Assembly (NCBI GenBank): GCA_036491015.1
Contig: DASXCV010000378.1
Coordinates: 1 to 59,228 of the forward strand
DNA from: JAICJR01 sp036491015
GTDB lineage: Bacteria; Actinomycetota; Thermoleophilia; Solirubrobacterales; Thermoleophilaceae
Direction: 5' to 3'
DNA: 59,228 nucleotides
Positions within the stretch are counted from its first letter, which is position 1. Every line of letters begins with the position of its first letter. A model generated the notes under the pieces. That model did no database searches and was not told the DNA's origin. It saw only the letters and a list, made by a program, of their open reading frames with translations. Positions 23,137 to 31,582 of this stretch are shown here, in pieces. Both the position numbers and the translations under genes were made by a program.

Positions 23137-23709
23137 GTGATCGAGCCCGACCCGCCGGATCTGCCTCCCGAGCCTGAGGCTCCTGACCTCACCGCTACTC
23201 GTTGGGTGGAGGCGCGGGTTGAGGGCGTGTCCCTCGGCGATGAACGGCGACATGGGTTGTCGCTACTCGATTGCGAGCTGCGGGACTGCGATCTCGCGAA
23301 CCTCGACGCCCGTGGCGCCTCGCTGCGCCGCGTGGTGATCGCCGATGGCCGCCTGACCGGCTGCAACCTCGGCGAGTCCAGCCTCACCGACGTCTCCCTC
23401 AGCGACTGCCGCGCGGACCTCGCCGTCTTCGCTCAGGCAACACTCGAGACGGTGCGCTTCGTCTCCTGCCACCTGCCGCAGGCCACCTTCCAGGAAGCCC
23501 GCCTGCGCTCGGTCGCCTTCGAGAACTGCGACCTCAGCGGCGCCGACCTGACCAGCGCCAAGTTCGAGGACGTCGAGCTCAGACGCTGCAAGCTGGACGG
23601 CCTCCGGGGAGCCGACAGCCTCAACGGAGTCCGCATGCCATGGCCAGACATCGTCGACAACGCCGCCCTCTTCGCAGCCGCCTGCGGCGTCCAGGCGCTC
23701 GCGGAATAG
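23137..23709 (+). CDS. Pentapeptide-repeat protein
   Basis: 190 residues with a GTG start. From about residue 40 to 160 the chain is built of A(D/N)Lxx-like five-residue repeats (CDLANLDARGASLRRV, CDLSGADLTSAKFEDV), which form a right-handed quadrilateral beta helix. The N-terminus is Pro/Glu-rich. Such proteins include gyrase-protecting Qnr/MfpA types, but most have no known role, and no quinolone-specific feature can be read here. It stands alone, convergent with the membrane-protein gene at 23917. Confidence 0.85.
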   Translation: MIEPDPPDLPPEPEAPDLTATRWVEARVEGVSLGDERRHGLSLLDCELRDCDLANLDARGASLRRVVIADGRLTGCNLGESSLTDVSLSDCRADLAVFAQATLETVRFVSCHLPQATFQEARLRSVAFENCDLSGADLTSAKFEDVELRRCKLDGLRGADSLNGVRMPWPDIVDNAALFAAACGVQALAE

Positions 23710-23713
23710 CCGC

Positions 23714-23727
23714 GACCGCAGACCGCA
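23714..23727. repeat. Short tandem heptamer GACCGCA x2
   Basis: GACCGCA occurs twice in direct tandem at 23714-23720 and 23721-23727, followed by GACGAG. It begins 4 nt after the stop of the pentapeptide-repeat gene. The rest of the 207-nt convergent gap (23710-23916) holds no gene I can support. Confidence 0.5.
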
Positions 23728-23880
23728 GACGAGTGTCCCTCGTCAGGTCGTTGCGCAAAGAAACGATCGACAGACCAGAAAAGGCTCTAGCAAGCCAATC
23801 CGCGCGACCAAACCCTTTCGTACCGCAACGATCTCAATTAGGAAGCCACCGACGCCCGGGCATACCTGCCGCGCCGACCT

Positions 23881-23908
23881 CCTATGACCTATGACCTATT
23901 CCCTATGC
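23881..23908. repeat. Heptamer repeat tract CCTATGA (copy 1)
   Basis: Four heptamers in tandem: CCTATGA, CCTATGA, CCTATTC, CCTATGC. The first 19 nt are identical to the tract at 49285-49303. It lies just beyond the stop codon of the minus-strand gene that ends at 23917. Confidence 0.7.
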
Positions 23909-23916
23909 CCTGCCGT

Positions 23917-24342
23917 TCATGACCCCGTCGCGTACGCCCGCAACGCGAGCGTGACCACGGCAATGACGCTCATGGTCATGATCCCCATCTCGTTACGGAC
24001 GACCGCGCGCGCCAGCAGCACCTGCTCGCGCCGCTCGAGCGCCTCGAGGTCGTCGATCTCGAGCTTGTCGATCTCCCGCTGGGCCACGCCCGCGCGGAAT
24101 GTCTCGGCCACCAGCGCCACGATGATCAGCGACACGCCGTAGAGGTAGTGGAGATCCGAGGCAGCACGACGGCCCTGGCCGATCAGCAGGAACAGGCCGA
24201 GCGCCACTTGGACGATCACCACCACTTGGGCAACCCGCAGGAGGTACCAGAAGATCACCGAGGGAATGCGGCGCAGCCACGCCACCCCGCCCCAGATCGC
24301 CGCCGCGGCGTTGGTCACGAGGACCGCGATGCCCACGGCCAT
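23917..24342 (-). CDS. Conserved small membrane protein of unknown function
   Basis: 141 residues with about four hydrophobic helices: near 2-22, 35-56, 66-80 and at the C-terminus (IMTMSVIAVVTLALRAYA). Between the third and fourth is an acidic helical stretch (QREIDKLEIDDLEALERREQVLL) that may be cytoplasmic. No family is recognised. It is divergent from nuoA with 77 nt between the starts, so the two may share a control region. A role linked to respiration is possible but unsupported. Confidence 0.7.
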   Translation of the reverse strand: MAVGIAVLVTNAAAAIWGGVAWLRRIPSVIFWYLLRVAQVVVIVQVALGLFLLIGQGRRAASDLHYLYGVSLIIVALVAETFRAGVAQREIDKLEIDDLEALERREQVLLARAVVRNEMGIMTMSVIAVVTLALRAYATGS

Positions 24343-24400
24343 GTGAATGCCAGTCAGCTAGCGACCTTTCGCACTATGTAGCACCATGTCACAAGGGTGG

Positions 24401-24406
24401 TATAAC
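24401..24406 (+). promoter_or_regulatory. Candidate -10 element of the nuo operon
   Basis: TATAAC at 24401-24406 lies 14 nt before the nuoA ATG, so transcription would start only about 7 nt upstream. No ribosome site is visible near the ATG, which suggests a leaderless or nearly leaderless mRNA. No convincing -35 was found. Confidence 0.35.
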
Positions 24407-24419
24407 CGGGCGTCGTTCG

Positions 24420-24776
24420 ATGCTCAAGAGCTACTTCCCTGTCGTCATCTTCATCCTGCTGGGCGCAGGAGTCGGGACGGCCTTCACTCTCCTGAACAAC
24501 GTCCTCGGCCCGCGCAAGCCGAGCCGGGTCAAGCGCGACCCCTACGAGTGTGGCCTGCCCTCCGAGGTTCAGAAGAACTTCCGCTTCGGGATCAGCTTTT
24601 ACCTGATCGCGATGCTCTTCATCCTTTTCGACATCGAGGTGATCTTTCTCTATCCGGTGGCTATCCAGCTCAAGGCGCTGGGTACGTTCGCTCTGGTGGA
24701 GACCGTCGTGTTCATCGTGCTCTTGCTCGTGGGCTTCGTCTTCGTGTGGCGGAGAGGAGCCCTCGAATGGAGGTAA
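24420..24776 (+). CDS. nuoA: NADH-quinone oxidoreductase subunit A
   Basis: Membrane subunit of complex I, 118 residues with three hydrophobic helices. The conserved loop KRDPYECGLPSEVQKNFRFGISFY and the acidic helix LIAMLFILFDIEVIFLYP are diagnostic. It helps join the hydrophilic arm to the quinone site. First gene of the complete 14-gene operon; its end overlaps nuoB by 10 nt. Confidence 0.97.
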   Translation: MLKSYFPVVIFILLGAGVGTAFTLLNNVLGPRKPSRVKRDPYECGLPSEVQKNFRFGISFYLIAMLFILFDIEVIFLYPVAIQLKALGTFALVETVVFIVLLLVGFVFVWRRGALEWR

Positions 24777-25369
24777 CCCGGCAGAAGCTGGACGACCTGA
24801 AGATCCGTCAGCACACCGCGCAGCGGATGCTGAAGGGCGACGTCCCGGACACCGAGCTCGAGGAGTACATCGAGGAGCGCGTTCTCTTCACCACGCTCGA
24901 GAAGGCGCAGAACTGGGCGCGAGCCAACGCCGTCTGGCCCGCGACCTTCGGCCTCGCCTGCTGCGCGATCGAGATGATCTCGGTGATCGGCTCGCCGCGG
25001 AACGACCTCGCCCGCTTCGGCGCGGAGGTCTCGCGCGCGTCCCCGCGCCAGGCGGACATGCTGATCCTCTCCGGCCGCGTGTCGATCAAGATGGCGCCGG
25101 TCATCCGCCGCCTCTACGACCAGATGCTGGAGCCGAAGTGGGTGATCTCGATGGGCGCCTGCGCATCGAGCGCAGGCATGTTCAACAACTACGCGCTCGT
25201 CGCCGGCGCGGACCGCTTTCTCCCGATCGACGTCTACATCCCCGGCTGTCCGCCGCGGCCGGAGGCGCTGATGTACGGGATCATCAAGCTCCAGAAGAAG
25301 ATCCTCGACCAGCCCGAGCTCGGCTGGCGGGAGCGCTATCAGGCGCAAGGCACAGAAGAACGTGCCTGA
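24767..25369 (+). CDS. nuoB: NADH-quinone oxidoreductase subunit B
   Basis: Carries cluster N2, the last iron-sulfur centre before quinone; 200 residues. Ligands are the adjacent cysteines in FGLACCAIEM, one in MGACASSAGMF and one in YIPGCPPRPEAL. ATG at 24767 is preceded by GGAGAGGAG at 24751-24759 and overlaps the nuoA end by 10 nt. The longer frame from 24386 is nuoA read in another frame. Confidence 0.97.
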   Translation: MEVTRQKLDDLKIRQHTAQRMLKGDVPDTELEEYIEERVLFTTLEKAQNWARANAVWPATFGLACCAIEMISVIGSPRNDLARFGAEVSRASPRQADMLILSGRVSIKMAPVIRRLYDQMLEPKWVISMGACASSAGMFNNYALVAGADRFLPIDVYIPGCPPRPEALMYGIIKLQKKILDQPELGWRERYQAQGTEERA

Positions 25370-25883
25370 CGCAACCGGACTCGAGCTGATCGCCCAGCGT
25401 GTGCGGGACGAGCTGGGCGAAGACGCCGTCACCGGCACGATCTACTACCGGGACCAGGCCACGCTCGAGGTGCCGCCGGCGCGCGTTCGCGACGTGCTCG
25501 CCTACCTGAAGACCGCCGACCAGGAGCCGTTCGAATTCCTCTCGAGCCTCCACGGCTGCGACTACCTGCCGGAGGAGCCGCGCCTGGCCGTGCACTACGA
25601 GCTGCTCTCGATGCAGCGCGTCGAGCGGCTGCGCGTCCGCACGCGCATGGGCGTCGACGAGGCGCTGGTGCCGAGCGTGACCGACCTCTGGCCGGGGGCG
25701 AACTTCCAGGAGCGCGAGGTGTGGGACATGTTCGGCATCGAGTTCGGCGACCACCCCGACCATCGGCGCATCCTCATGCCCGAGGACTACGAGGGCCACC
25801 CGCAGCGGCGCGACTTTCCGATCGGCGGCGAGCCGGTGATCTTCACGTTCAACGAGGACGAAGGGCCGCGCTGGTATGAGTGA
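25362..25883 (+). CDS. nuoC: NADH-quinone oxidoreductase subunit C
   Basis: 30-kDa-type subunit of the hydrophilic arm, 173 residues, separate from nuoD rather than fused as in E. coli. The signature PGANFQEREVWDMFGIEFGDHPDHRRILMPEDYEGHPQRRDFP is intact. GTG at 25362 overlaps nuoB by 8 nt, and the end overlaps nuoD by 8 nt. Confidence 0.96.
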   Translation: MPDATGLELIAQRVRDELGEDAVTGTIYYRDQATLEVPPARVRDVLAYLKTADQEPFEFLSSLHGCDYLPEEPRLAVHYELLSMQRVERLRVRTRMGVDEALVPSVTDLWPGANFQEREVWDMFGIEFGDHPDHRRILMPEDYEGHPQRRDFPIGGEPVIFTFNEDEGPRWYE

Positions 25884-27162
25884 GCACGAGGGCAAGAACC
25901 CGCTCGCGGTGCCCTACAGAGAGCGCGAGAAGTCGATCACTATGGAGGCGCTCGACCAGGGTCAGGCGCCCGTCTACGGCACCGAGCTCGAGCGCGACAC
26001 CGAGCTGTTCACGCTCAACATCGGCCCGCACCACCCGGCCACGCATGGAGTGCTGCGGCTGCTCGTCACGCTCGAGGGCGAGTACGTGCACGAGGTCACG
26101 CCGCTGATCGGCTACGTGCACACCGGCATCGAGAAGAGCTGCGAGGACCAGTCCTACTGGAAGGTCATCCCGTTCGTCGAGCGGATGGACTATCTCTCCT
26201 ACTACTTCAACGCGATGGCCTACTGCATGGCCGTCGAGCGGCTGCTGGAGGTCGAGGTGCCCACGCGCGCCCAGTACCTGCGCGTGCTCCACATGGAGCT
26301 GAACCGGATCTCGAGCCACCTGTTCTGGATGGCCACCTCGATCCTCGACTTCGGCGCGATCTCGTTCCTCTGGTGGGGCATCCGCGACCGCGAGATGACG
26401 CTCGACCTGTTCGAGATGTCGAGCGGCCAGCGCATGCACCCGCGCTACTTCCAGGTGGGCGGCGTGATGGAGGACATCCCGCCCGGCTGGGAGCAGAAGT
26501 GCCGCGAGTTCATCAAGCGCATGCCCTCGCGCATCGAGCAGTACGAGGCGGTGCTCGACAAGAACGAGATCTTCCTGCACCGCACGCGGAACGTCGGCGT
26601 CGTCGATACCCAGCGGCTGCTCGACCTCGGCGTCACCGGCCCGCTCCTGCGCGCCTCCGGCCACTCGTGGGACCTGCGCAAGGCCGCGCCCTACTCGTCC
26701 TACGAGGACTTCGACTTCCAGGTGCCGGTCGGCACCGTGGGCGACCACTACGACCGCTACCGCGTGCGCATCGCCGAGATGCGCGAGTCGCTGAAGATAA
26801 TCGAGCAGGCGCTCGACGGGCTGCCGGAGGGTCCCTACATCACGGAGAACCGCAAGATCGCGCTGCCGCCGCGGCACGAGCTCGCGACGTCGATGGAGGC
26901 GCTGATCCACCACTTCAAGCTCGTCACCGAGGGCTTTCGCGTGCCGCCGGGAGAGGCGTACGCGGCGGTCGAGTCGCCGCGTGGGGAGCTCGGCTGCTTC
27001 GTGCTGGCCGACGGGTCCGCCAAGCCCGCGCGCGTGCACATGCGCGACCCCTCGTTCGTGAACCTGCAGTCGTTGAAGGACATGTCCGAGGGGACGCTGA
27101 TCGCGGACCTGATCGCGTCCGTGGCGATGCTCGATCCGATCCTCGGGGGCATCGACAGATGA
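25876..27162 (+). CDS. nuoD: NADH-quinone oxidoreductase subunit D
   Basis: 49-kDa-type subunit forming the quinone pocket with NuoB, 428 residues. Diagnostic stretches are NIGPHHPATHGVLRLL (with the quinone-binding histidine), GYVHTGIEKSCED and the C-terminal DPSFVNLQSLKDM...LDPILGGIDR. The stop overlaps nuoE by 4 nt (ATGA). Confidence 0.97.
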   Translation: MSEHEGKNPLAVPYREREKSITMEALDQGQAPVYGTELERDTELFTLNIGPHHPATHGVLRLLVTLEGEYVHEVTPLIGYVHTGIEKSCEDQSYWKVIPFVERMDYLSYYFNAMAYCMAVERLLEVEVPTRAQYLRVLHMELNRISSHLFWMATSILDFGAISFLWWGIRDREMTLDLFEMSSGQRMHPRYFQVGGVMEDIPPGWEQKCREFIKRMPSRIEQYEAVLDKNEIFLHRTRNVGVVDTQRLLDLGVTGPLLRASGHSWDLRKAAPYSSYEDFDFQVPVGTVGDHYDRYRVRIAEMRESLKIIEQALDGLPEGPYITENRKIALPPRHELATSMEALIHHFKLVTEGFRVPPGEAYAAVESPRGELGCFVLADGSAKPARVHMRDPSFVNLQSLKDMSEGTLIADLIASVAMLDPILGGIDR

Positions 27163-27788
27163 GGCCGGAGGCCACCGGCCAGACGCCGGGCGTGCCCGCC
27201 GACTGGGACGCCCCCGTCGACCTCGCCAAGGATCCGGCCACGATCCCCGACCTGTCGTCGGTGGATGTGCCGCCGGAGCTCGAGAAAGAGATCAGGGACC
27301 ACATCGCCAAGTACCCGAACAAGCGCTCCGCCGCGCTGCCGGCGCTCGAGGCCGCGCAGCGGGTGCACGGCTGGTGCTCGCCCGAGGCGATCCGGCAGGT
27401 GGCCGCGGTGATGCAGGTGACCCCCGCGTACCTCTCCTCGATCACGACCTTCTACGACATGTTCAACACCGAGCCGCTCGGCCACCACCAGGTGTACGTG
27501 TGCACGAGCGTGGCCTGCAACCTGCGCAACGCGCAGGCGCTGCTCGAGGCGCTGCAGGAGGCCGGCCAGGACTTCGACGACGCGAACATCCGCGGCTTCG
27601 AGTGCCTCGGCGCCTGCGACATGGCGCCGATGGCGTCGATCGACAACCGCTACGTCGGGCCGATCGACCCGAGCGAGGCGCCCGACGTGATCGAGGCGCT
27701 GCGCGAGGGCCGCCGGCCGCTGCCCGGCCGCGGGCTGGGCGACGACGGCTTCAAGCTCCCCTGGGACAAGGACGGCTCGGATGGCTGA
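27159..27788 (+). CDS. nuoE: NADH-quinone oxidoreductase subunit E
   Basis: 24-kDa-type subunit with a thioredoxin-like [2Fe-2S] centre (N1a), 209 residues. Ligands are in CTSVAC (C-x4-C) and CLGAC (C-x3-C). The N-terminal helical bundle is recognisable (LPALEAAQRVHGWCSPEAIRQVA). ATG at 27159 overlaps the nuoD stop; the long upstream frame is a shadow of nuoD. The C-terminal tail after about residue 180 is longer and more charged than usual. Confidence 0.95.
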   Translation: MRPEATGQTPGVPADWDAPVDLAKDPATIPDLSSVDVPPELEKEIRDHIAKYPNKRSAALPALEAAQRVHGWCSPEAIRQVAAVMQVTPAYLSSITTFYDMFNTEPLGHHQVYVCTSVACNLRNAQALLEALQEAGQDFDDANIRGFECLGACDMAPMASIDNRYVGPIDPSEAPDVIEALREGRRPLPGRGLGDDGFKLPWDKDGSDG

Positions 27789-29097
27789 GACGCGCGTTCT
27801 GCTCGAGCACATCGACGAGCCCGGCCTCAACACGATCGACGTGTACGAGCGCCTCGGCGGCTACACCTCGATGCGCAAGGCGCTGACCGAGATGGAGCCC
27901 GAGTCCGTGGTGGAGGAGCTGAAGAACTCCGGCCTCCGCGGCCGCGGCGGCGCGGGCTTCTCGATGGGCATGAAGGCCAGCTTCATGCCCAAGGGCACGA
28001 TGGACAAGTACCTCTGCTGCAACGCGGACGAGTCCGAGCCCGGCACGTTCAAGGACCGCCTGCTGATGCAGAAGAACCCGCATCGCCTGGTCGAGGGGAT
28101 CATCATCGCCGCGGTCGCGGCGGGCGTGAACAAGGCGTTCATCTACATCCGCGGCGAGTACGCCTTCGTGGCCGACATCCTCGACGCCGCCGTGAACGAG
28201 GCCTACGGCAAGGGCTACCTCGGCGAGGACATCCTCGGCACCGGCAACGACCTGGACCTCGTGGTCCACCGCGGGGCGGGCGCATACATCTGCGGCGAGG
28301 AGACCGGCCTGCTCGACTCGCTCGAGGGCAAGCGCGGCAACCCGCGCCTCAAGCCGCCGTTCCCCGCCAACCAGGGCCTCTACCAGGGCCCGACGCTGAT
28401 CAACAACGTCGAGACGCTCTTCAACGTGCCGATGGTGATCGGCAAGGGCGCGGACTGGTTCAAGCAGCACGGCACCGACCAGTCGTCGGGCACGAAGCTC
28501 GTGTCGGTGTCCGGCAACGTGCAGCGGCCGGGCAACTACGAGATCGAGCTGGGCATCCCGGCGCGCGAGATCGTCTACGGCCTCGCCGGCGGGCCGCCGC
28601 CCGGCCGCAAGGTGAAGTTCTGGTTCCCGGGCGGCTCGTCCGCCCCGGTGCTGCTCGAGGAGGACCTCGACCGGCCGTACTCGTTCGAGTCGATGGCCGA
28701 GGCGGGCTCGATGCTCGGCTCCGGCGCGGTGATCGTCGTGGACGACTCGGTGCCCGTCGTGTCGGTGGCGCTGCGGCTGGCCGAGTTCTACCGCCACGAG
28801 TCCTGCGGCAAGTGCGTGCCGTGCCGCGAGGGCACCAACTGGACGGTGAAGATGCTCGAGCGCATCGACTCCGGCGAGGCCACGCCGATGGACCTCGACA
28901 TCCTGGCGAACGTCCAGACCAACATCATCGGCAACTGCCTCTGCGTGCTGGGCGACTCGATGGCGATGCCCGTCGGCTCGATGGTGAAGAAGTTCCGCGG
29001 CGAGTTCGAGCAGCACATCGAGCGGGCGCGCGAGGCCGCCGACCGGCTGAGCATCGAGCTGGGCGTGGCCGCGCCGCCGGCGGACCAGGCGGCTTAG
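27781..29097 (+). CDS. nuoF: NADH-quinone oxidoreductase subunit F
   Basis: 51-kDa-type subunit that binds NADH, FMN and cluster N3, 438 residues. The dinucleotide/flavin region GLRGRGGAGFSMGMKASF, the FMN segment CNADESEPGTFKDR and CGEETGLLDSLEGKRGNPRLKPP are intact. The N3 ligands are ESCGKCVPCREGT plus the later cysteine in IGNCLCVLGD. It overlaps nuoE by 8 nt. Confidence 0.97.
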   Translation: MAETRVLLEHIDEPGLNTIDVYERLGGYTSMRKALTEMEPESVVEELKNSGLRGRGGAGFSMGMKASFMPKGTMDKYLCCNADESEPGTFKDRLLMQKNPHRLVEGIIIAAVAAGVNKAFIYIRGEYAFVADILDAAVNEAYGKGYLGEDILGTGNDLDLVVHRGAGAYICGEETGLLDSLEGKRGNPRLKPPFPANQGLYQGPTLINNVETLFNVPMVIGKGADWFKQHGTDQSSGTKLVSVSGNVQRPGNYEIELGIPAREIVYGLAGGPPPGRKVKFWFPGGSSAPVLLEEDLDRPYSFESMAEAGSMLGSGAVIVVDDSVPVVSVALRLAEFYRHESCGKCVPCREGTNWTVKMLERIDSGEATPMDLDILANVQTNIIGNCLCVLGDSMAMPVGSMVKKFRGEFEQHIERAREAADRLSIELGVAAPPADQAA

Positions 29098-29107
29098 GAA
29101 GCGCGCG

Positions 29108-31582
29108 ATGCCGAGGCCCGAGCCCAAGCTGATCACGTTCGAGATCGACGGCCGCGAGGTGCAGGCGCCCGAGGGTCAGATGCTCGTGGACGCCGCCAAG
29201 CAGGGTGACGTCGAGATCCCCTACTTCTGTTACGAGCCCAAGCTCGGCCAGCCGGTGGGCGCGTGCCGCATGTGCCTCGTGGAGATCGAGGGCATGCCGA
29301 AGCTGCAGACGAGCTGCTCCACGCCGGTGCGTGAGGGCATGGTGGTGATCACCACCTCCGACCGCGTGAAGGAGGCGCAGAACGCGATCGTCGAGTTCCT
29401 GCTCGTCAACCATCCGCTCGACTGCCCGGTGTGCGACAAGGGCGGCGAGTGCCCGCTGCAGGACATCTCCTACGGCTGGGGGCCGGGGCGCTCGCGCTTC
29501 ATTGAGCCCAAGCGCCACTTCGAGAAGCCGCTCGAGATCTCGCCGCTCGTGGCGATCGACCGCGAGCGCTGCATCCTCTGCTACCGCTGCGTGCGCTTCT
29601 CGCAGGAGATCGCCGAGGACTACCAGCTCGTGTTCCTCGAGCGCGGCGACCACACCTTCGTCGGCACCCACGACGGCCACCCGTACGTGGCGCCGTTCAG
29701 CGGCAACATCATCGAGCTCTGCCCGGTGGGCGCGCTCACCTCCACCGCGTACCGCTTCCGCGCTCGCCCGTGGGACATCGAGGACGCCGGCTCGGTATGC
29801 CTGCTCTGCCCGTCGCAGTGCAACGTGACGTTCACCACGCGCGACGACACCAAGGTGATGCGCGTGCTCGCGCGCGACCACAGCGAGGTGGACGACGGCT
29901 GGCTCTGCGACAAGGGCCGCTTCGGCTACCAGGCGATTCATTCCGCCGACCGCATCACCGCGCCGATGGTGCGTGACGGGGGCCAGCTGCGCGAGGTGTC
30001 GTGGGAGCGCGCCCTGTCCGAGGCGGCGGGAGCGCTGAAGCGCGCCGGCTCGAGGGCGGCGGCGCTCGTGGGCGGCGAGGCCACCAACGAGGAGGGCTTC
30101 CTGATCCAGCGCCTGTTCCGCGAGGCGCTCGGCTCGGCGAACATCGACTCGCGCTCGAACGGCGCGCTCGATCCCGAACAGGCGCGCGCGCTCGCGCGGC
30201 CGGACTTCGCGGCGAAGGTGCCGGACATCGACTACGCCGAGTCGATCCTCGTGCTCGACACGAGCCTCGTGGACGAGGCGCCGATCCTCGACCTGCGGGT
30301 GCGCAAGGCGGTGCGCCGCAACGGCGTGAAGCTCGTGGTGGCCACGAGCCGTCCCGGCACGCTCGACCCGAACGCCGACGCCGTGGTGCGCTTCGCGCCC
30401 GGCGCCGTGGAGGCCGCGCTCGCCGGCCTGGCCGCCGCGCTCACGGACACTGGCGACCTCGACGACCTCGCCCGCCGCTCGGGCTCGACCGCCGGCCACC
30501 TGCGCGCCGCTGCCGAGCTGCTCGGCGGCGCCGGCCCGACCGTGATCCTCTGGGGCGAGCGCGTGTCGCACGGCGACCGCGGCCACCAGGCGGTAGCGGC
30601 GCTGCTGGCCGTAGCCCGCCACTGCGGCATCGAGACGACCGCCGAGGCCGGGCTGATCGAGGTGCCCGCCGGCACCAACTCGCGCGGGCTGCGCGAGCTC
30701 GGCTGCCTGCCCAATCTCGGCCCGGGCCTCGCGGCCGCCGAGAGCAGCGGCCCGAGCGCCACCGGCATCCCCGCCGCCGTCGCGGACGGCGGCGTGTCCG
30801 CGCTGCTCCTCTTCCAGGCCGACCCGATTCGCACGAACCCGGATCCCGCCGCGTGGGAGCAGGCGCTCGACTCCGCCACGAGCGTGATCGCGTTCGCCGA
30901 CTTCGTCACGCCCGCGCTCGAGGAGCACGCGAACGTGGTCTTCCCCGCCGAGTCCTACGCCGAGAAGGAGGGCACCGTCACGCACCCGGACGGCCGCCTC
31001 CAACGCGTGCGCCAGGCGATCGCGCATCCCGGCGAGATCCGCTCCGGCTGGGCCGTGCTCACGGAGCTGTGCGCGCGCGCCGGCCGGCCGCTGCCGGCGC
31101 CGACGATGCCGGGCATCTTCGACGAGCTCGTGCAGGTGGTGCCGTTCTACGCCGGGCTCACGCTCGAGGAGATCGGCGGCCGCGGCGTGCGCTGGCAGGA
31201 GCGCGAGCGGGCGTCCGCGCTCGGCGCCTCGCCGCTGCCCGACACATCGCTCGACGCTCCGCCCGAGCTGCCCACGAGCGGCCTGCGCCTCGGCACCGTG
31301 CCGTCACTCTGGTCCGGCCGCGAGACCCAGCACGCAGCGGTGCTGCGCTTCCTCGCGCCGGAGCAGACGCTCGAGATCTCGATCGCGGACGCCGAGCGCC
31401 TCGGCGTGCGCTCCGGCGACGAGGTGAGCGTGTCCGTGGACGGCCGCAGCGTGCGCGCCCGCGCGCGGGTTCACGATCCCGTGCCGACGGGCAGCGTGTT
31501 CCTGGTGGAGGGCACTCAGACCGACAACGCCACGGCGTTGATGAACGGACTGCCGCGCACGGTGGAGGTGACGAAGGCGTGA
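29108..31582 (+). CDS. nuoG: NADH-quinone oxidoreductase subunit G
   Basis: 75-kDa-type iron-sulfur subunit, 824 residues. The N-terminal [2Fe-2S] domain (CYEPKLGQPVGACRMCLVEIEG) is followed by the His/Cys cluster (HPLDCPVCDKGGECPLQD) and the CILCYRCVRF region. A further CLLCPSQCNV...WLCDKGRF motif indicates the extra cluster N7, found in some bacteria. The C-terminal half is the molybdopterin-oxidoreductase fold without cofactor. It starts 10 nt after nuoF and overlaps nuoH by 4 nt. Confidence 0.96.
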   Translation: MPRPEPKLITFEIDGREVQAPEGQMLVDAAKQGDVEIPYFCYEPKLGQPVGACRMCLVEIEGMPKLQTSCSTPVREGMVVITTSDRVKEAQNAIVEFLLVNHPLDCPVCDKGGECPLQDISYGWGPGRSRFIEPKRHFEKPLEISPLVAIDRERCILCYRCVRFSQEIAEDYQLVFLERGDHTFVGTHDGHPYVAPFSGNIIELCPVGALTSTAYRFRARPWDIEDAGSVCLLCPSQCNVTFTTRDDTKVMRVLARDHSEVDDGWLCDKGRFGYQAIHSADRITAPMVRDGGQLREVSWERALSEAAGALKRAGSRAAALVGGEATNEEGFLIQRLFREALGSANIDSRSNGALDPEQARALARPDFAAKVPDIDYAESILVLDTSLVDEAPILDLRVRKAVRRNGVKLVVATSRPGTLDPNADAVVRFAPGAVEAALAGLAAALTDTGDLDDLARRSGSTAGHLRAAAELLGGAGPTVILWGERVSHGDRGHQAVAALLAVARHCGIETTAEAGLIEVPAGTNSRGLRELGCLPNLGPGLAAAESSGPSATGIPAAVADGGVSALLLFQADPIRTNPDPAAWEQALDSATSVIAFADFVTPALEEHANVVFPAESYAEKEGTVTHPDGRLQRVRQAIAHPGEIRSGWAVLTELCARAGRPLPAPTMPGIFDELVQVVPFYAGLTLEEIGGRGVRWQERERASALGASPLPDTSLDAPPELPTSGLRLGTVPSLWSGRETQHAAVLRFLAPEQTLEISIADAERLGVRSGDEVSVSVDGRSVRARARVHDPVPTGSVFLVEGTQTDNATALMNGLPRTVEVTKA

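Noticed and set aside
23053..23177. Possible tiny secreted peptide (VRRVTALLALIATAVCLAGTS)
   Set aside because: It looks like a signal peptide but ends soon after, overlaps the pentapeptide-repeat gene start, and has no ribosome site.
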